A stretch of 64,000 bases of DNA from Bacillota bacterium (GTDB lineage: Bacteria; Bacillota; UBA4882; UBA8346): contig JAEYRX010000046.1 of assembly GCA_023435225.1 (NCBI GenBank), positions 1 through 64,000 on the forward strand, given 5' to 3'. A program made the position numbers and the translations under genes. Below are positions 53,890 through 62,877 of the stretch, piece by piece. How positions within the stretch are numbered: the stretch's first letter is position 1; each line of letters begins with the position of its first letter. The notes below the pieces were generated by a model that worked only from the letters and a program-made list of their open reading frames with translations, was not told the DNA's origin and made no database searches.

Positions 53890-54486
53890 ATGAAAAGAGT
53901 TTTTATAGTTCTATTAGTAACCTTGATTTTAACTTTGTCTTTTTCGACATTAACTATGGCTGCAAGTAAAGTTATGGTTAGCTATGATATGGGCGGTAAA
54001 TATAATGCTTCAAAAGACTTATGGTGGGATGATGATAATAAAATCTATGATACTGATTCCGGCTTTTCTGTTGGATTTGAATTTACAAATGATAACCGTA
54101 AAGTCGAGTTTGGGTTTGGATTGGAGTCCCAGTTGGAGCGAAGTTTGACTGATTTTGATAATGCCGAGTTTAAGTTTGATAATATGTACGGTGTAATGTA
54201 TATCAATATGAGTGATGAAAAGAATTTTGCTCCTTTTTTTGTAGGCCGGGTAGGTTTTAATATGCATTCAGGCAATAATACATATAAGAAAGATGTTTTC
54301 AATCTAGATACGGAGCTTAGTAACGGACTATACTATGCCGTTGGTTTTGGATTTAATTCCGAACGTACTTTGGCGGAATTACTTTACACGGTCAATAACA
54401 GCCGGATAACTTCTAATTCGGATTCTGATTTTAAACGGAATATTAGTTATTCAAAGATGAGTTTTGTGTTTGGGTATAAGTTTTAA
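53890..54486 (+). CDS. Small outer-membrane beta-barrel-like protein
   Basis: 198 residues with a signal peptide (about 1-24, TMAASK) and amphipathic strands such as GFSVGFEFTNDNRKVEFGFGL and APFFVGRVGFNM, ending VFGYKF with terminal Phe. The size and pattern fit an opacity/OmpW-like eight-stranded barrel. AAAGGAGAG precedes the ATG. It is enclosed by two LytTR/DUF3021 pairs and has a palindrome upstream, suggesting that it is controlled by them. Confidence 0.72.
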   Translation: MKRVFIVLLVTLILTLSFSTLTMAASKVMVSYDMGGKYNASKDLWWDDDNKIYDTDSGFSVGFEFTNDNRKVEFGFGLESQLERSLTDFDNAEFKFDNMYGVMYINMSDEKNFAPFFVGRVGFNMHSGNNTYKKDVFNLDTELSNGLYYAVGFGFNSERTLAELLYTVNNSRITSNSDSDFKRNISYSKMSFVFGYKF

Positions 54487-54529
54487 AAAATTTAGTTAAG
54501 TTTTTTTAAAATAGTATCAAATCCATATA

Positions 54530-54567
54530 AAAAGTCAGCCCAATAATACTCGGGCTGGCTTTTTTGA
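54530..54567. terminator. Terminator between convergent genes
   Basis: AAGTCAGCCC (54532-54541) pairs with GGGCTGGCTT (54552-54561), then TTTT. It serves the barrel gene and lies next to the end of the minus-strand DUF3021 gene. Confidence 0.85.
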
Positions 54568-54606
54568 AAGATTTGATATATTATGTTAGATTACTAGTCA
54601 CAGGTT

Positions 54607-55035
54607 TCATTCATCATCTAAAGAGGCCTTTTTCGACTGCAACTTTATTTTATACAACTTAATCTGATGGTACCATAGAAGTATTAGAAAAAAACTTAAG
54701 AACTCAGCTACAATCAAAACCATCAACCAACTGGAATTGATAAATAGTTGAAAAGTACCGAAACTATCCAGTATAGCTCCGATAATTACTAATACAGCCA
54801 CCACCAGAAAGTTGGATAGAAATCCATAGATTGGTTTATCAGTAAGTTTTAAAATAATTTGTAATAAGCAGAATAAAGAGACAGTGCCAATAAAGACTCC
54901 AGTTAGCATACTCTCCAACAAACTATTAAAGCTAATATAAGCCTTTTCTCGGAGAATAAGGTCAATAACTTCTATGACTGCACCAATCATAGCTGAACCA
55001 AGGGCATTTATTATATAGATTTTAAATTTGCTCAT
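54607..55035 (-). CDS. DUF3021-like membrane protein 2, partner of LytTR
   Basis: 142 residues with four membrane segments and the same overall pattern as the copy at 53159. The start at 55035 follows GGAGAATAC and the paralogue's N-terminus (MSKFKIYI against MNKLKFYI); an earlier opening at 55140 runs inside the LytTR gene. It is slightly shorter than copy 1. It forms a minus-strand pair with the regulator at 55070. Confidence 0.8.
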   Translation of the reverse strand: MSKFKIYIINALGSAMIGAVIEVIDLILREKAYISFNSLLESMLTGVFIGTVSLFCLLQIILKLTDKPIYGFLSNFLVVAVLVIIGAILDSFGTFQLFINSSWLMVLIVAEFLSFFLILLWYHQIKLYKIKLQSKKASLDDE

Positions 55036-55069
55036 ATGTATTCTCCATAAGTTATAAATAATCGATTGC

Positions 55070-55615
55070 TTATAAACCAAGAAATTCCTTAAAATTTTTA
55101 GAGTAGCTTTTAGAGACTTCAATTTCATTCTTACATCCATTGAACCTTAAGATAAGCCGTCTTCCAAACCAGGGGATAATCTCCCGGACGTTCCCAATGT
55201 TTACGATAAAGGATTTTCCAACCCTTATGAATCTTTTTTGGGGAAGCCGGGCCTCCAGCTCATAGAGTCGTTCTTTAACCCTATATTCATTCTCTACGGT
55301 GATGCCAAAGACTGAATTACCCCTGGCTTCAAAATAACAGATTTGTTTATATGGGATCATGGTATAACTTTCATCACCAGTTCTTCCAACTATTGCCTCA
55401 GTCTCATCACCGGAGGTTTTTAAACAGTCCAGGAATTCAAGCAGTTGACTGATATTTGCCAGCGAAAAAAGAATCACAATTTTATCGGTTGGTATTGTAT
55501 AACCTGATTCGACGAGATACACTATAGAATCAGCTTCAATGGAAATATTCCGTGAAGTCAAAAGTTCTTTTAGAATAACTTCGGTATTTTCGGAACAGCT
55601 TAAACCTAGTTTCAT
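55070..55615 (-). CDS. LytTR-family DNA-binding regulator 2
   Basis: 181 residues from ATG 55615, chosen to match the paralogue's MKFSLSC start (here MKLGLSC) and the AAAGAGAG site. The LytTR domain fills the C-terminal ~95 residues with YFEARGNSVF, RVGKSFIVNIGNVREIIPWFGRRLILRF and EVSKSYSKNFKEFLGL, very close to copy 1. The two must stem from a local duplication followed by inversion, since the pairs face each other around the barrel gene. The N-terminal part is more diverged. Confidence 0.87.
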   Translation of the reverse strand: MKLGLSCSENTEVILKELLTSRNISIEADSIVYLVESGYTIPTDKIVILFSLANISQLLEFLDCLKTSGDETEAIVGRTGDESYTMIPYKQICYFEARGNSVFGITVENEYRVKERLYELEARLPQKRFIRVGKSFIVNIGNVREIIPWFGRRLILRFNGCKNEIEVSKSYSKNFKEFLGL

Positions 55616-55873
55616 CATTAACTCTCTTTTTTTTATAAGTTCTACTTTTAACAAGAAACCGCATAATCAGTTGAAAAAATTATGTAATTTCGGTAGTTCA
55701 ATTATATTAAAGAAAACTTTTCAGGTAAATAATTTTTACATATAAAAAAGTCATGGTTAATAAATTTTCAATAAGTAGATTCAAGAACGATCGACGAAAT
55801 TAAAATAAGTGAAACCATTCGGCTGAAGGGAAATTGTAATCGATCCCGTTTCTGACTATGATCTTTCGCTCTT

Positions 55874-56350
55874 TTAATTATTCTTTTTTAAAAGATTGAT
55901 TTTTACGGATTTTGAATTTCCAAAATCCAGGACATCTTGGTCCTTAATTGAAATTACTTGTCTTGAAAAAGATTGCAACGTGGCCTTATTATTAACGGTA
56001 TCCAGACGGATGGCAAAATCCGCTTGTTGGTCCTTATCATAATCGAATTTTTCTTCAATAAAACGGGGGAGATCTCCGGTTGTTCTCCAATCTATTTGGA
56101 TAAATCCCTTTACAGATTCGGATATGAATCCGGCGAATACGGGTTTATGAATAATAGTTTGGTAATTTTGGTGTTCAATAATTGTATTTACAGCACCACC
56201 CTGCCAGTTTTCCGAAAGATGGAGCCCGGATTTGGCAGCTATAAACTTTTCATGGGATCCCATATTTTTAAAGCCCATAATCGAAATTGTTATTGCTAAA
56301 ATCACCCATATATATCCAAAAATAGATTTTATAAAATTAATAACCCTCAT
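55874..56350 (-). CDS. Membrane-anchored protein of unknown function
   Basis: 158 residues with one N-terminal membrane segment (about 10-28) and an exported domain of about 125 residues, with a conserved-looking GFIQIDWRTTGDLPRFIEE. No family was recognised. The ATG follows GAAGGTGAAATA. It lies downstream of the ferredoxin/CcdA-like genes on the same strand but is separated from them by repeat sequence, so cotranscription is uncertain. Confidence 0.65.
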   Translation of the reverse strand: MRVINFIKSIFGYIWVILAITISIMGFKNMGSHEKFIAAKSGLHLSENWQGGAVNTIIEHQNYQTIIHKPVFAGFISESVKGFIQIDWRTTGDLPRFIEEKFDYDKDQQADFAIRLDTVNNKATLQSFSRQVISIKDQDVLDFGNSKSVKINLLKKNN

Positions 56351-56415
56351 TATTTCACCTTCCTAGAAAATGTTATCAAGGCTTGTCAGATACTTCATCC
56401 TATTACAGCGGAAAA

Positions 56416-56495
56416 AAGTTAATCTAAATTCATTAATTTAACAACACACCAGGCTCTAAAGATGTATTTATATAATAGATATTTGAATTAACTTA
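56416..56495 (+). repeat. Diverged copy of the double-palindrome repeat (second hairpin)
   Basis: AAGTTAATCTAAATTCATTA (from 56416), GGCTCTAAAGATGTA and TTGAATTAACTT (to about 56494) align in the same order with the second hairpin of the elements at 12.1 and 21.1 kb, with many changes. Confidence 0.6.
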
Positions 56496-56498
56496 GAT

Positions 56499-56557
56499 AC
56501 CCAGCCTTATTTTCATACTTTCAGGTGCGCAGTGGAAGCCGACGTGGACGACTACTT
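56499..56557 (-). repeat. AAGTAGTCGTCCACG repeat, copy 2
   Basis: Inverted copy of the block at 44055-44113. It is next to the diverged double-palindrome element and to the end of the polyferredoxin gene. Confidence 0.65.
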
Positions 56558-57710
56558 AAAAAATAAACTTTATCATTTTTGATAGTGAGTCAACTATAAA
56601 ATCACCACCGAAAGCCGCCAGCAAAATAAAAGCGATATATAGAAAGATTGTTTTAGCCAAACCATTCCCTAAATTGAGCTTGGTGCCCTTGATGTGATAA
56701 CTTATTGCTTTTTTAGGACAGATATCAGCGCATTTGCCACATTTCAAACATGTTAATTTAGTCCGACCGTGGTTAAGGGAGTTTTCATCCAGGGCAAACA
56801 CCGGACAATTATTGATACATATTTTACAATTACTACATTTTTCACGGTCAACTCTTAATTCAAAGGGGGTAATCTTATTAGTCAAAGATTGCATCGCTCC
56901 GAAGGGACAGAGAAAAGAACATTGGGTCCGTTTTTTGGTTAAAAGGGGCAAAATAACGACCAGCCCGCCAAATAGAATGATAAAGATAATCGTCTGAATC
57001 ACCCTGATTAAACCGGAAACCTCAGGAAATTCGGAGACGGCTTTAAAGGGGCATAACCACCAACAATATTGGGCTGATAAAGTAGCTGCGGATAAAACAG
57101 CAATCACTAGCAACACGGCAAACGGTAACAGCCATAATTTATTAACCAGTAATTTTAGGACCGGTCTTTTTCGTAATCTGGAGAAACCATCTTCCCACCC
57201 TCCATACATACATATCCATGCGCAATAACCCCGACCGAGGGTCACGGTGGCAGCCAGCCATATTACGAGCATCACCGAGATGGAGTACTTAAATCCGGTG
57301 AAAGCCCCCGGAAAGATGATTTCATTTTTAAATACAGCCGTTAACAACGTTTGCGGAATTACTATATGGCAAAACGGCACCATACAACGGGCGATCTCTT
57401 CATTGCTTAAAACTATAAAAGCTCCCCGTTCCATATAAAGCGTGGAAATAAAGGAGATGGGGAAAAAGATTGCGGTAGCCACAAACAGAATCGACCGGAA
57501 CCGGTCAACCTTACCGGTATGAATCATTAGTACAAATAGAATATTTATAAAGATATAATAGGAAAACCTGGTGATATTCATAATTGGGTCCGAAAACTGA
57601 AGCCGGGTAATCATAACTAGAGTCAACAACCACATTGGTATAGTGATAAGAAATGATATGATTAACTTTTTTGGATTCAATTCTTTTTTAATAACAGGTA
57701 TTGTTTCCAC
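56556..57710 (-). CDS. NapH/CcoG-like membrane polyferredoxin
   Basis: 384 residues with about six membrane segments and Cys clusters: CAWICMYGG and CWWLCPFKA in membrane loops, CSFLCPFGA, then two 4Fe-4S ferredoxin motifs, CSNCKICINNCP and CLKCGKCADICP, near residues 300-345. It belongs to the NapH/NosR/CcoG type of electron-transfer proteins, moving electrons through the inner membrane. It follows directly on the CcdA-like gene (stop and start adjacent), which suggests one redox module for reducing something in the periplasm; the acceptor is unknown. Confidence 0.87.
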   Translation of the reverse strand: METIPVIKKELNPKKLIISFLITIPMWLLTLVMITRLQFSDPIMNITRFSYYIFINILFVLMIHTGKVDRFRSILFVATAIFFPISFISTLYMERGAFIVLSNEEIARCMVPFCHIVIPQTLLTAVFKNEIIFPGAFTGFKYSISVMLVIWLAATVTLGRGYCAWICMYGGWEDGFSRLRKRPVLKLLVNKLWLLPFAVLLVIAVLSAATLSAQYCWWLCPFKAVSEFPEVSGLIRVIQTIIFIILFGGLVVILPLLTKKRTQCSFLCPFGAMQSLTNKITPFELRVDREKCSNCKICINNCPVFALDENSLNHGRTKLTCLKCGKCADICPKKAISYHIKGTKLNLGNGLAKTIFLYIAFILLAAFGGDFIVDSLSKMIKFIF

Positions 57711-58340
57711 TTACATTAAACCTCCTAAATTAATAATACCTTTAATCAGATAGTAGCCGGCGACCAGATAGAGGGCTAGTTCTCCGACTGTTTTCAATTC
57801 CGTCCTGTTTTTTAAGACCCCAAGAAACGGAATTGGAATAAAGAATACTGAAGTACCTACAAAAAAAGTGGTAAAGAATAAAATACTCCTGATTAAACTC
57901 CCCGAATTTGTCGCATCCAAAAATACCAGTAAAAACGGGGGGCATACGTTGACTCCGGTGAGCAGGCCGAAAAAGAAGGGGTAATACCAGGTATCTGGTG
58001 TGATAATTTTATTTAAATTAGTCATGGTGTTCTTAATATTGCATTGCTGACGGTTTCCGGTTAAATTATAAACAATTAGAACCAATGACAGTAAAAGAAA
58101 GGCTATTCCCATAAACCGGCTTCGAATAATCGGACTACTCAATAAAAGTTGATTGGTAAACCAGGCTAATATCCCAAAACAGATATAACCGACTAATCTG
58201 CCTGCTAAAAAGGTCAGCAACTCCATGAAGTTACGTTTAATGGTATTCCCAGTCCCCAAAACATACGGAAGTATAACCGGGGCGCAGCTTGCCAAACAAG
58301 TAGTTCCGTTGGAAAGACCCAATAAAAACCCTTGCACCAT
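57711..58340 (-). CDS. CcdA/DsbD-like membrane electron transporter
   Basis: 209 residues with six membrane segments. Paired motifs TTCLASCAPVILP (about 13-25) and GVNVCPPFLLVF (about 127-138) place a Cys in the first helices of each half, as in CcdA/DsbD-type thiol electron carriers; a TauE/SafE or UreH-like label is also possible. AGGAGGAAAAA precedes the ATG. It and the ferredoxin gene form a two-gene operon, a pairing that would link a thiol carrier to iron-sulfur electron transfer. Confidence 0.8.
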   Translation of the reverse strand: MVQGFLLGLSNGTTCLASCAPVILPYVLGTGNTIKRNFMELLTFLAGRLVGYICFGILAWFTNQLLLSSPIIRSRFMGIAFLLLSLVLIVYNLTGNRQQCNIKNTMTNLNKIITPDTWYYPFFFGLLTGVNVCPPFLLVFLDATNSGSLIRSILFFTTFFVGTSVFFIPIPFLGVLKNRTELKTVGELALYLVAGYYLIKGIINLGGLM

Positions 58341-58530
58341 TTTTTCCTCCTGTTAATGGATAAATGTTGTGAATCTGAAAACATTATAGGTTAAACCAGG
58401 AAAAAAATCTTTTGTAAGATATATAAGGGTCTTAATTCAGAATAAGAGGGACATAATCAAAGATGAAATGGAGGTATTTTATTCCAATAAGTGAATGTTG
58501 AGAAATAAAACATTATTTACTTTTAATAAA

Positions 58531-58568
58531 AAAAGGCGCCAGAGTCTTGACTTTGCCTGGTCGCCTTT
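58531..58568 (-). terminator. Terminator of the amidohydrolase gene (minus strand)
   Basis: On the minus strand AAAGGCGACCAG pairs with CTGGCGCCTTT with one mismatch, followed by TTTT. It lies about 25 bases after the amidohydrolase stop codon. Confidence 0.78.
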
Positions 58569-58590
58569 AGCTGTAATCGTTAACTTATCT

Positions 58591-60465
58591 TTAGTTGAAA
58601 AACCCATCCCACACCTTTTGTATTGAACCTAAAAACATTCGCCAATAATCAAATACTCCACCGGCAGCAGCTGCAGCCAATATTTTTATGTTATCGCCGT
58701 TCTCTTCAAATTTAATTCCTAAAATCTCCAATCCCTTAACCGGAACGAAGAACCGTTCACCGATGCAAATCAGATTTTGCGATTGGCCCTTATAATCCAT
58801 GGTATATCCACGCTCCAGTATGTATTCTTTCATAGGAACTTCCGGAGGAGTTGGAGCAGTCGGAGAATTTTGCATTGTACCGGATTTAACTGCTAATTTC
58901 CGTTTGCTTTTATCAGTTTCCAATTGATAACCCATGGCGGCCAACCAACCGGTATCTATGTAATCTTGATTCTGATAAGTAATAACCGGAATTTGTTGCT
59001 TATTCCATTCAATAGTTTTATTGGATAGCTGTGGTTTGACGAATTGGCTTTTGATGCCTGTACCGTTACGAATATTCCGGTTGAAGCCTCTGGGATCTTT
59101 AACGATTCCACCGCCGACAACAACATATTCAATTCCGGTAGACATATAGTCCGGATGTTCCGGGGTCGCCCGATCGATAATTTTATTATAGTCGAAAACT
59201 ACAATATCGGCGTCAGCGCCGACAGCAATCCGGCCTTTATTTTTGAGGGCCGGAGATTGCGGTTCCATTCGTTTGGCCGGTAAAATAGTTAATTTAGCAA
59301 TTGCGTCCATTAAGGATAAAACTTTTTCATCCCTGACGTAATGACCGATCAAACGGGCACACATTCCCGAAGCCCGGGGATGGTTATTAAAACCGGGTTC
59401 CAGAATTCCGTCACTTCCCATCATCACCCAGGGGCAGCGGAGGGCTTCCCGGACATCCTCTTCAGGAATAGCATAAGCATTGGCCAGCATCCCTTGTTTA
59501 CGGTAATATTCATAACTTTCCTTGGTTAATCTTTCAGAGGAACCGCCCAATTGGAGATCGTTGTATGTAATATGGAATCGCTCCTGCCAACCGGGATCAA
59601 AACGGGCCGAATTAAGATAAGTTGCCCAGTAATTGTAGGGATACTCACAGGCGCTGATGTCAAAGCCTTCGATTTTGACTTTATTTAATAAAGCCAATGT
59701 TTCTTTCATTGAATAAGTTCCACCGGTGCTGTTGATGTGATCGATATGGAAAGCGGCCCCGGTTTCGCGGGCATAAGCAATAGCCTCCTTTAAAGCATCA
59801 AAATTGGTCCCTGGTTCTTCCATATCGGAGTATCGCAAATGATAATAAACCGCCACATTATATTTGTAGGCCAGTTTATTCATAGCCAAACATTCTTCAG
59901 CCGAAATCCCGGGAACATATTCCAAACTCATCGATATGCCTAAACAACCGTTAAGAAGGGCTTTTTCCCCCATATTGTAAATTTCGGCGATCTGCTCTTT
60001 GGTGGCTGTTTGATAACGCCCTAAACCAAACTTAAGACGGGCCTGAGTATAAAAAAACGATCCGCCGTAATTTAGAGGTAATTTCCGTTTATCATATTCG
60101 GCAAACCAACGGATAGGATCGGCGGTAGTACCATGCATTCCAAGATTAGTGGTGATACCGTCCGCCAGTTTGTTCCAGACTCCGATCCAAGTCGGATTAT
60201 AAGAAAGAAGATCAATAAATCCCGGTGTTACTACAAGTCCGGAAGCATCGATCTCCTGTTTGCCGGTGATTGTTTCGGTAGTAAGAGCGGCAATTTTTCC
60301 ACCGTTTATCCCGATATTCAATCCGGTTTGGTCAAGTTTGGTGTCGGGATTGATTATCCGACCGTTCTTAATAATCAAGTCATATTTTAATTCATTATTT
60401 TGAGCAAAAAGTGTAACATTACTCAATATAAAAAGGAAACAGGCAAGAAAGATAAATTTTTTCAT
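58591..60465 (-). CDS. Exported amidohydrolase (N-acyl-D-amino-acid deacylase-like) with C-terminal copper-amine-oxidase-type stalk
   Basis: 624 residues from ATG 60465, with GGAGG nine bases upstream; a longer frame to 60504 would bury the signal peptide (MKKFIFLACFLFILS...). The amidohydrolase domain covers about 28-490. The usual metal motif HxH after GFID is absent (GFIDLLSYNP), while FHIDHINS and GSDGI remain, so metal binding is reduced or altered. The last ~70 residues (GERFFVPVKGLEILGIKFEENG) look like a copper amine oxidase N-terminal-type wall-associated domain. It would act outside the inner membrane on an N-acyl amino acid or dipeptide; the substrate is unknown. Confidence 0.82.
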   Translation of the reverse strand: MKKFIFLACFLFILSNVTLFAQNNELKYDLIIKNGRIINPDTKLDQTGLNIGINGGKIAALTTETITGKQEIDASGLVVTPGFIDLLSYNPTWIGVWNKLADGITTNLGMHGTTADPIRWFAEYDKRKLPLNYGGSFFYTQARLKFGLGRYQTATKEQIAEIYNMGEKALLNGCLGISMSLEYVPGISAEECLAMNKLAYKYNVAVYYHLRYSDMEEPGTNFDALKEAIAYARETGAAFHIDHINSTGGTYSMKETLALLNKVKIEGFDISACEYPYNYWATYLNSARFDPGWQERFHITYNDLQLGGSSERLTKESYEYYRKQGMLANAYAIPEEDVREALRCPWVMMGSDGILEPGFNNHPRASGMCARLIGHYVRDEKVLSLMDAIAKLTILPAKRMEPQSPALKNKGRIAVGADADIVVFDYNKIIDRATPEHPDYMSTGIEYVVVGGGIVKDPRGFNRNIRNGTGIKSQFVKPQLSNKTIEWNKQQIPVITYQNQDYIDTGWLAAMGYQLETDKSKRKLAVKSGTMQNSPTAPTPPEVPMKEYILERGYTMDYKGQSQNLICIGERFFVPVKGLEILGIKFEENGDNIKILAAAAAGGVFDYWRMFLGSIQKVWDGFFN

Positions 60466-60634
60466 GAAGTTAGGCCTCCGTATTTTTGCAATAAGACCTG
60501 CCAATAAAATTCATGTAATTTACAGTATCATCGATCCATCCATATTATAACTCATTTCATAATGATTGTAAATTTAACGTTATTGTAACTTTCTTGATAT
60601 AAATTGGCTTTCTGACATTTTTTATATAAAACAT

Positions 60635-60730
60635 ACAACTTTCGCACTTAAATTTTAATCCAGTAAAAATCAATAATTTAAGATAACAACTTTTGAAAAA
60701 TCGTTAAGGCTTTCGATGTTTTTAAAAGGA
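60635..60730. mobile_element. MITE-like element copy C, degraded
   Basis: The left end ACAACTTTCGCACTTA (60635-60650) and the core TTTTGAAAAATCGTTAAGGC match copies A and B, but no right end or target duplication was found. It lies just upstream of the small gene at 60791. Confidence 0.55.
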
Positions 60731-60790
60731 TAGTTTTAGGGGATTTATTTAAGGGTAAACTACTTTCATCAATTTGCTGGAGGTGGATTA

Positions 60791-60976
60791 ATGGGTGAGC
60801 AATATACGCCTGATGTTATTGGAAAAGAAGTTGGAGTCCGAGCAGACTTAAGAAGAGGCCATCCTAAACCAAGGGAGATCAAGTCTCAAGAACCACAATT
60901 GGAACAGGGCGCCGGTCATGGTGATAATAAAGCAGTAAAACTATCGATGAGTAAGAAGGTGCGTGGAGAAGATTGA
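60791..60976 (+). CDS. Small hydrophilic protein of 61 residues
   Basis: A short basic/acidic protein without hydrophobic segments, rich in Gly, Lys, Glu and Gln. The strong GGAGGTGG site before the ATG and the terminator directly after the stop make a real gene likely. No family was recognised; the composition resembles small disordered or spore-associated proteins, which is only an impression. Confidence 0.6.
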   Translation: MGEQYTPDVIGKEVGVRADLRRGHPKPREIKSQEPQLEQGAGHGDNKAVKLSMSKKVRGED

Positions 60977-60982
60977 GAATAA

Positions 60983-61025
60983 GGGGTTGTTGCTAACTGC
61001 AACAGCCTCTTTCTTTTTATTTTTG
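60983..61025 (+). terminator. Terminator after the 61-residue gene
   Basis: AGGGGTTGTTGC and GCAACAGCCTCT form the stem around TAACT, followed by TTCTTTTTATTTTT. Confidence 0.82.
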
Positions 61026-61121
61026 TAAAGTTACTTGTCGAAGGCTGGTCAAAAGTAGTATATTATATGATACAATATTTGTCATTAGCATGGGTTGATG
61101 GAAACAATCAGGAGAGTTAAG

Positions 61122-62339
61122 ATGCGTAAATGGTGGGACGGTTTTAACCGAGAGTATAAATTGTTAATTCTGGTCTGGCTTTTTTTTGGTCTAACCAGCG
61201 GTCTTTATGACCCTACTTTCAATAATTATTTGAATGAAATTTTTCATATTTCTGCCAAAGTCCGGGGATATTTGGAATTTCCGCGAGAATTGCCCGGATT
61301 TTTAGTGGCTTTTATCTCGGGTCTGCTTATTTTTTTAGCTGACGCTCATTTACTGGGAATGGCCCTTGGTTTAGTCGCTTTGGGGCTGGCCGGACAATCA
61401 TTTGCGGTTTGGAACGGGCATCCCTTATTTGGCTGGATGGTTGTTAGTATGTTAATTTGGAGCGTCGGTACACATATTTATCTTCCTTTATCCTCCAGTG
61501 TTTCTATAAGTTTGTCAAATCCGCGGGAGTTAGGGAAAAGTCTCGGACGGTTGAATGGTATTAATACCGCTGCTTATATTTTGGGCTGTGCTTTAATCTG
61601 GGTTTTTATGGACTGGCTAAAGTTACCTTTTGGTACTATTTTTAGAGTAGCAGCATTATTTAGTCTTTTAGCTGCAGTTGCTCTTTTTTTAATGAAAGTC
61701 AAACATCATCCCCGGAAGCAAGGACCAAAAAGCCGCTTTGTTTTCCGGCGGGAGTACTCGCTATTTTATTGGATGAGTGTACTCTTTGGAGCTAGAAAAC
61801 AAATTTTTCTAACCTTTGCCCCTTGGGTTTTGATTAAGATTTATGATCAAGAGGAAGGAACCTTTGCCGTTCTTTTTATTATCTCTTCTATTATCGGGAT
61901 TGTTTTTAAACCGTGGTTAGGACGAATGATTGACCAAATTGGTGAGCGTAAAATTTTAATGGTTGACTCAATAGTGTTAGCCTTTGTTTGCCTGGGGTAC
62001 GGGTTCGCCGGCCATCTAGGGCTTGGGAGTTACGCGGTTTTCCTAGTTTTCATTTGCTTTATCCTTGATCAACTATTATTTGCGGTTCAGATGGCCAGGA
62101 GTACTTATCTCCATAAAAATCTGGTACAGGAGAGTGACCTGACCCCTACACTATCCATGGGTGTATCATTTGACCATTTAGTTTCAATGACCATTCCCAT
62201 TCTGGGCGGTTTTTTATGGGAGAGCTACGGGTATGAAACAATATTTATGTTAGCCGGCTTGATTGTATTGGCAAACTTGTATGTTACCAGCCGGATAAAA
62301 GACCAACCCAGCCTTACTTCGGAGGAGATAACAGCATAA
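61122..62339 (+). CDS. MFS transporter
   Basis: 405 residues with about twelve membrane segments. The second loop holds the family motif in the form GRMIDQIGERK (about residue 275), between the two six-helix halves. Substrate unknown. ATG 61122 is chosen because GGAGAG lies six bases upstream; the frame opens at 61095. It stands alone between two small genes, with no regulator next to it. Confidence 0.85.
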   Translation: MRKWWDGFNREYKLLILVWLFFGLTSGLYDPTFNNYLNEIFHISAKVRGYLEFPRELPGFLVAFISGLLIFLADAHLLGMALGLVALGLAGQSFAVWNGHPLFGWMVVSMLIWSVGTHIYLPLSSSVSISLSNPRELGKSLGRLNGINTAAYILGCALIWVFMDWLKLPFGTIFRVAALFSLLAAVALFLMKVKHHPRKQGPKSRFVFRREYSLFYWMSVLFGARKQIFLTFAPWVLIKIYDQEEGTFAVLFIISSIIGIVFKPWLGRMIDQIGERKILMVDSIVLAFVCLGYGFAGHLGLGSYAVFLVFICFILDQLLFAVQMARSTYLHKNLVQESDLTPTLSMGVSFDHLVSMTIPILGGFLWESYGYETIFMLAGLIVLANLYVTSRIKDQPSLTSEEITA

Positions 62340-62536
62340 AACAGGTTGTGATAGTTGCCAAATGGCTGAATAAATGATATCCTCATTTGTAGGGGCTTGT
62401 TTTTTCATATTGAATACAGAAATAAGAATCCAGAATCCAGGAGTATTTCGTTCTTCATTTAATTACTTATATTTGAAATTGCGGCTTCTGAATTCTATAT
62501 TCTAACGAATTAAAAAGGGACAAGGTTGGTGAAGAA

Positions 62537-62719
62537 ATGGCTAAATCGTTAAATGCGATTTTACCGCTTTCAAAAGCGGAGAAAGACCGGCTCGAATATC
62601 AACGATATAAAAAATTAGGAATTTGTCCGAAGTGTAAAAAGAACAAACCGGAACCAGGGAAAGTTTCTTGCAGAACTTGCCTGGAAAAAAAGAAAAAAAG
62701 TTCGGCTACTAGTGATTAA
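62537..62719 (+). CDS. Small zinc-ribbon protein of 60 residues
   Basis: 60 residues with CPKCKKNKPEPGKVSCRTC near 30-48, four Cys in a CxxC-x11-CxxC arrangement of a zinc ribbon, and a Lys-rich C-terminus. It probably binds nucleic acid. AAGGTTGGTGA lies before the ATG. It precedes pcrA by about 160 bases in the same direction. Confidence 0.7.
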   Translation: MAKSLNAILPLSKAEKDRLEYQRYKKLGICPKCKKNKPEPGKVSCRTCLEKKKKSSATSD

Positions 62720-62877
62720 AGCTTAATGCCAAATGCCCGTTCCATAAAGAATAAATCATCCGGATGGGCAACATAGTTTTGAAGATGCTTTAAAGTCAGG
62801 CAGGAGAAACGGGTTTAGATCCGGAATATTTAACCCTAAACCTGTCTGTTTTATTTTATTTCCAGGAGTGAGTTCTA

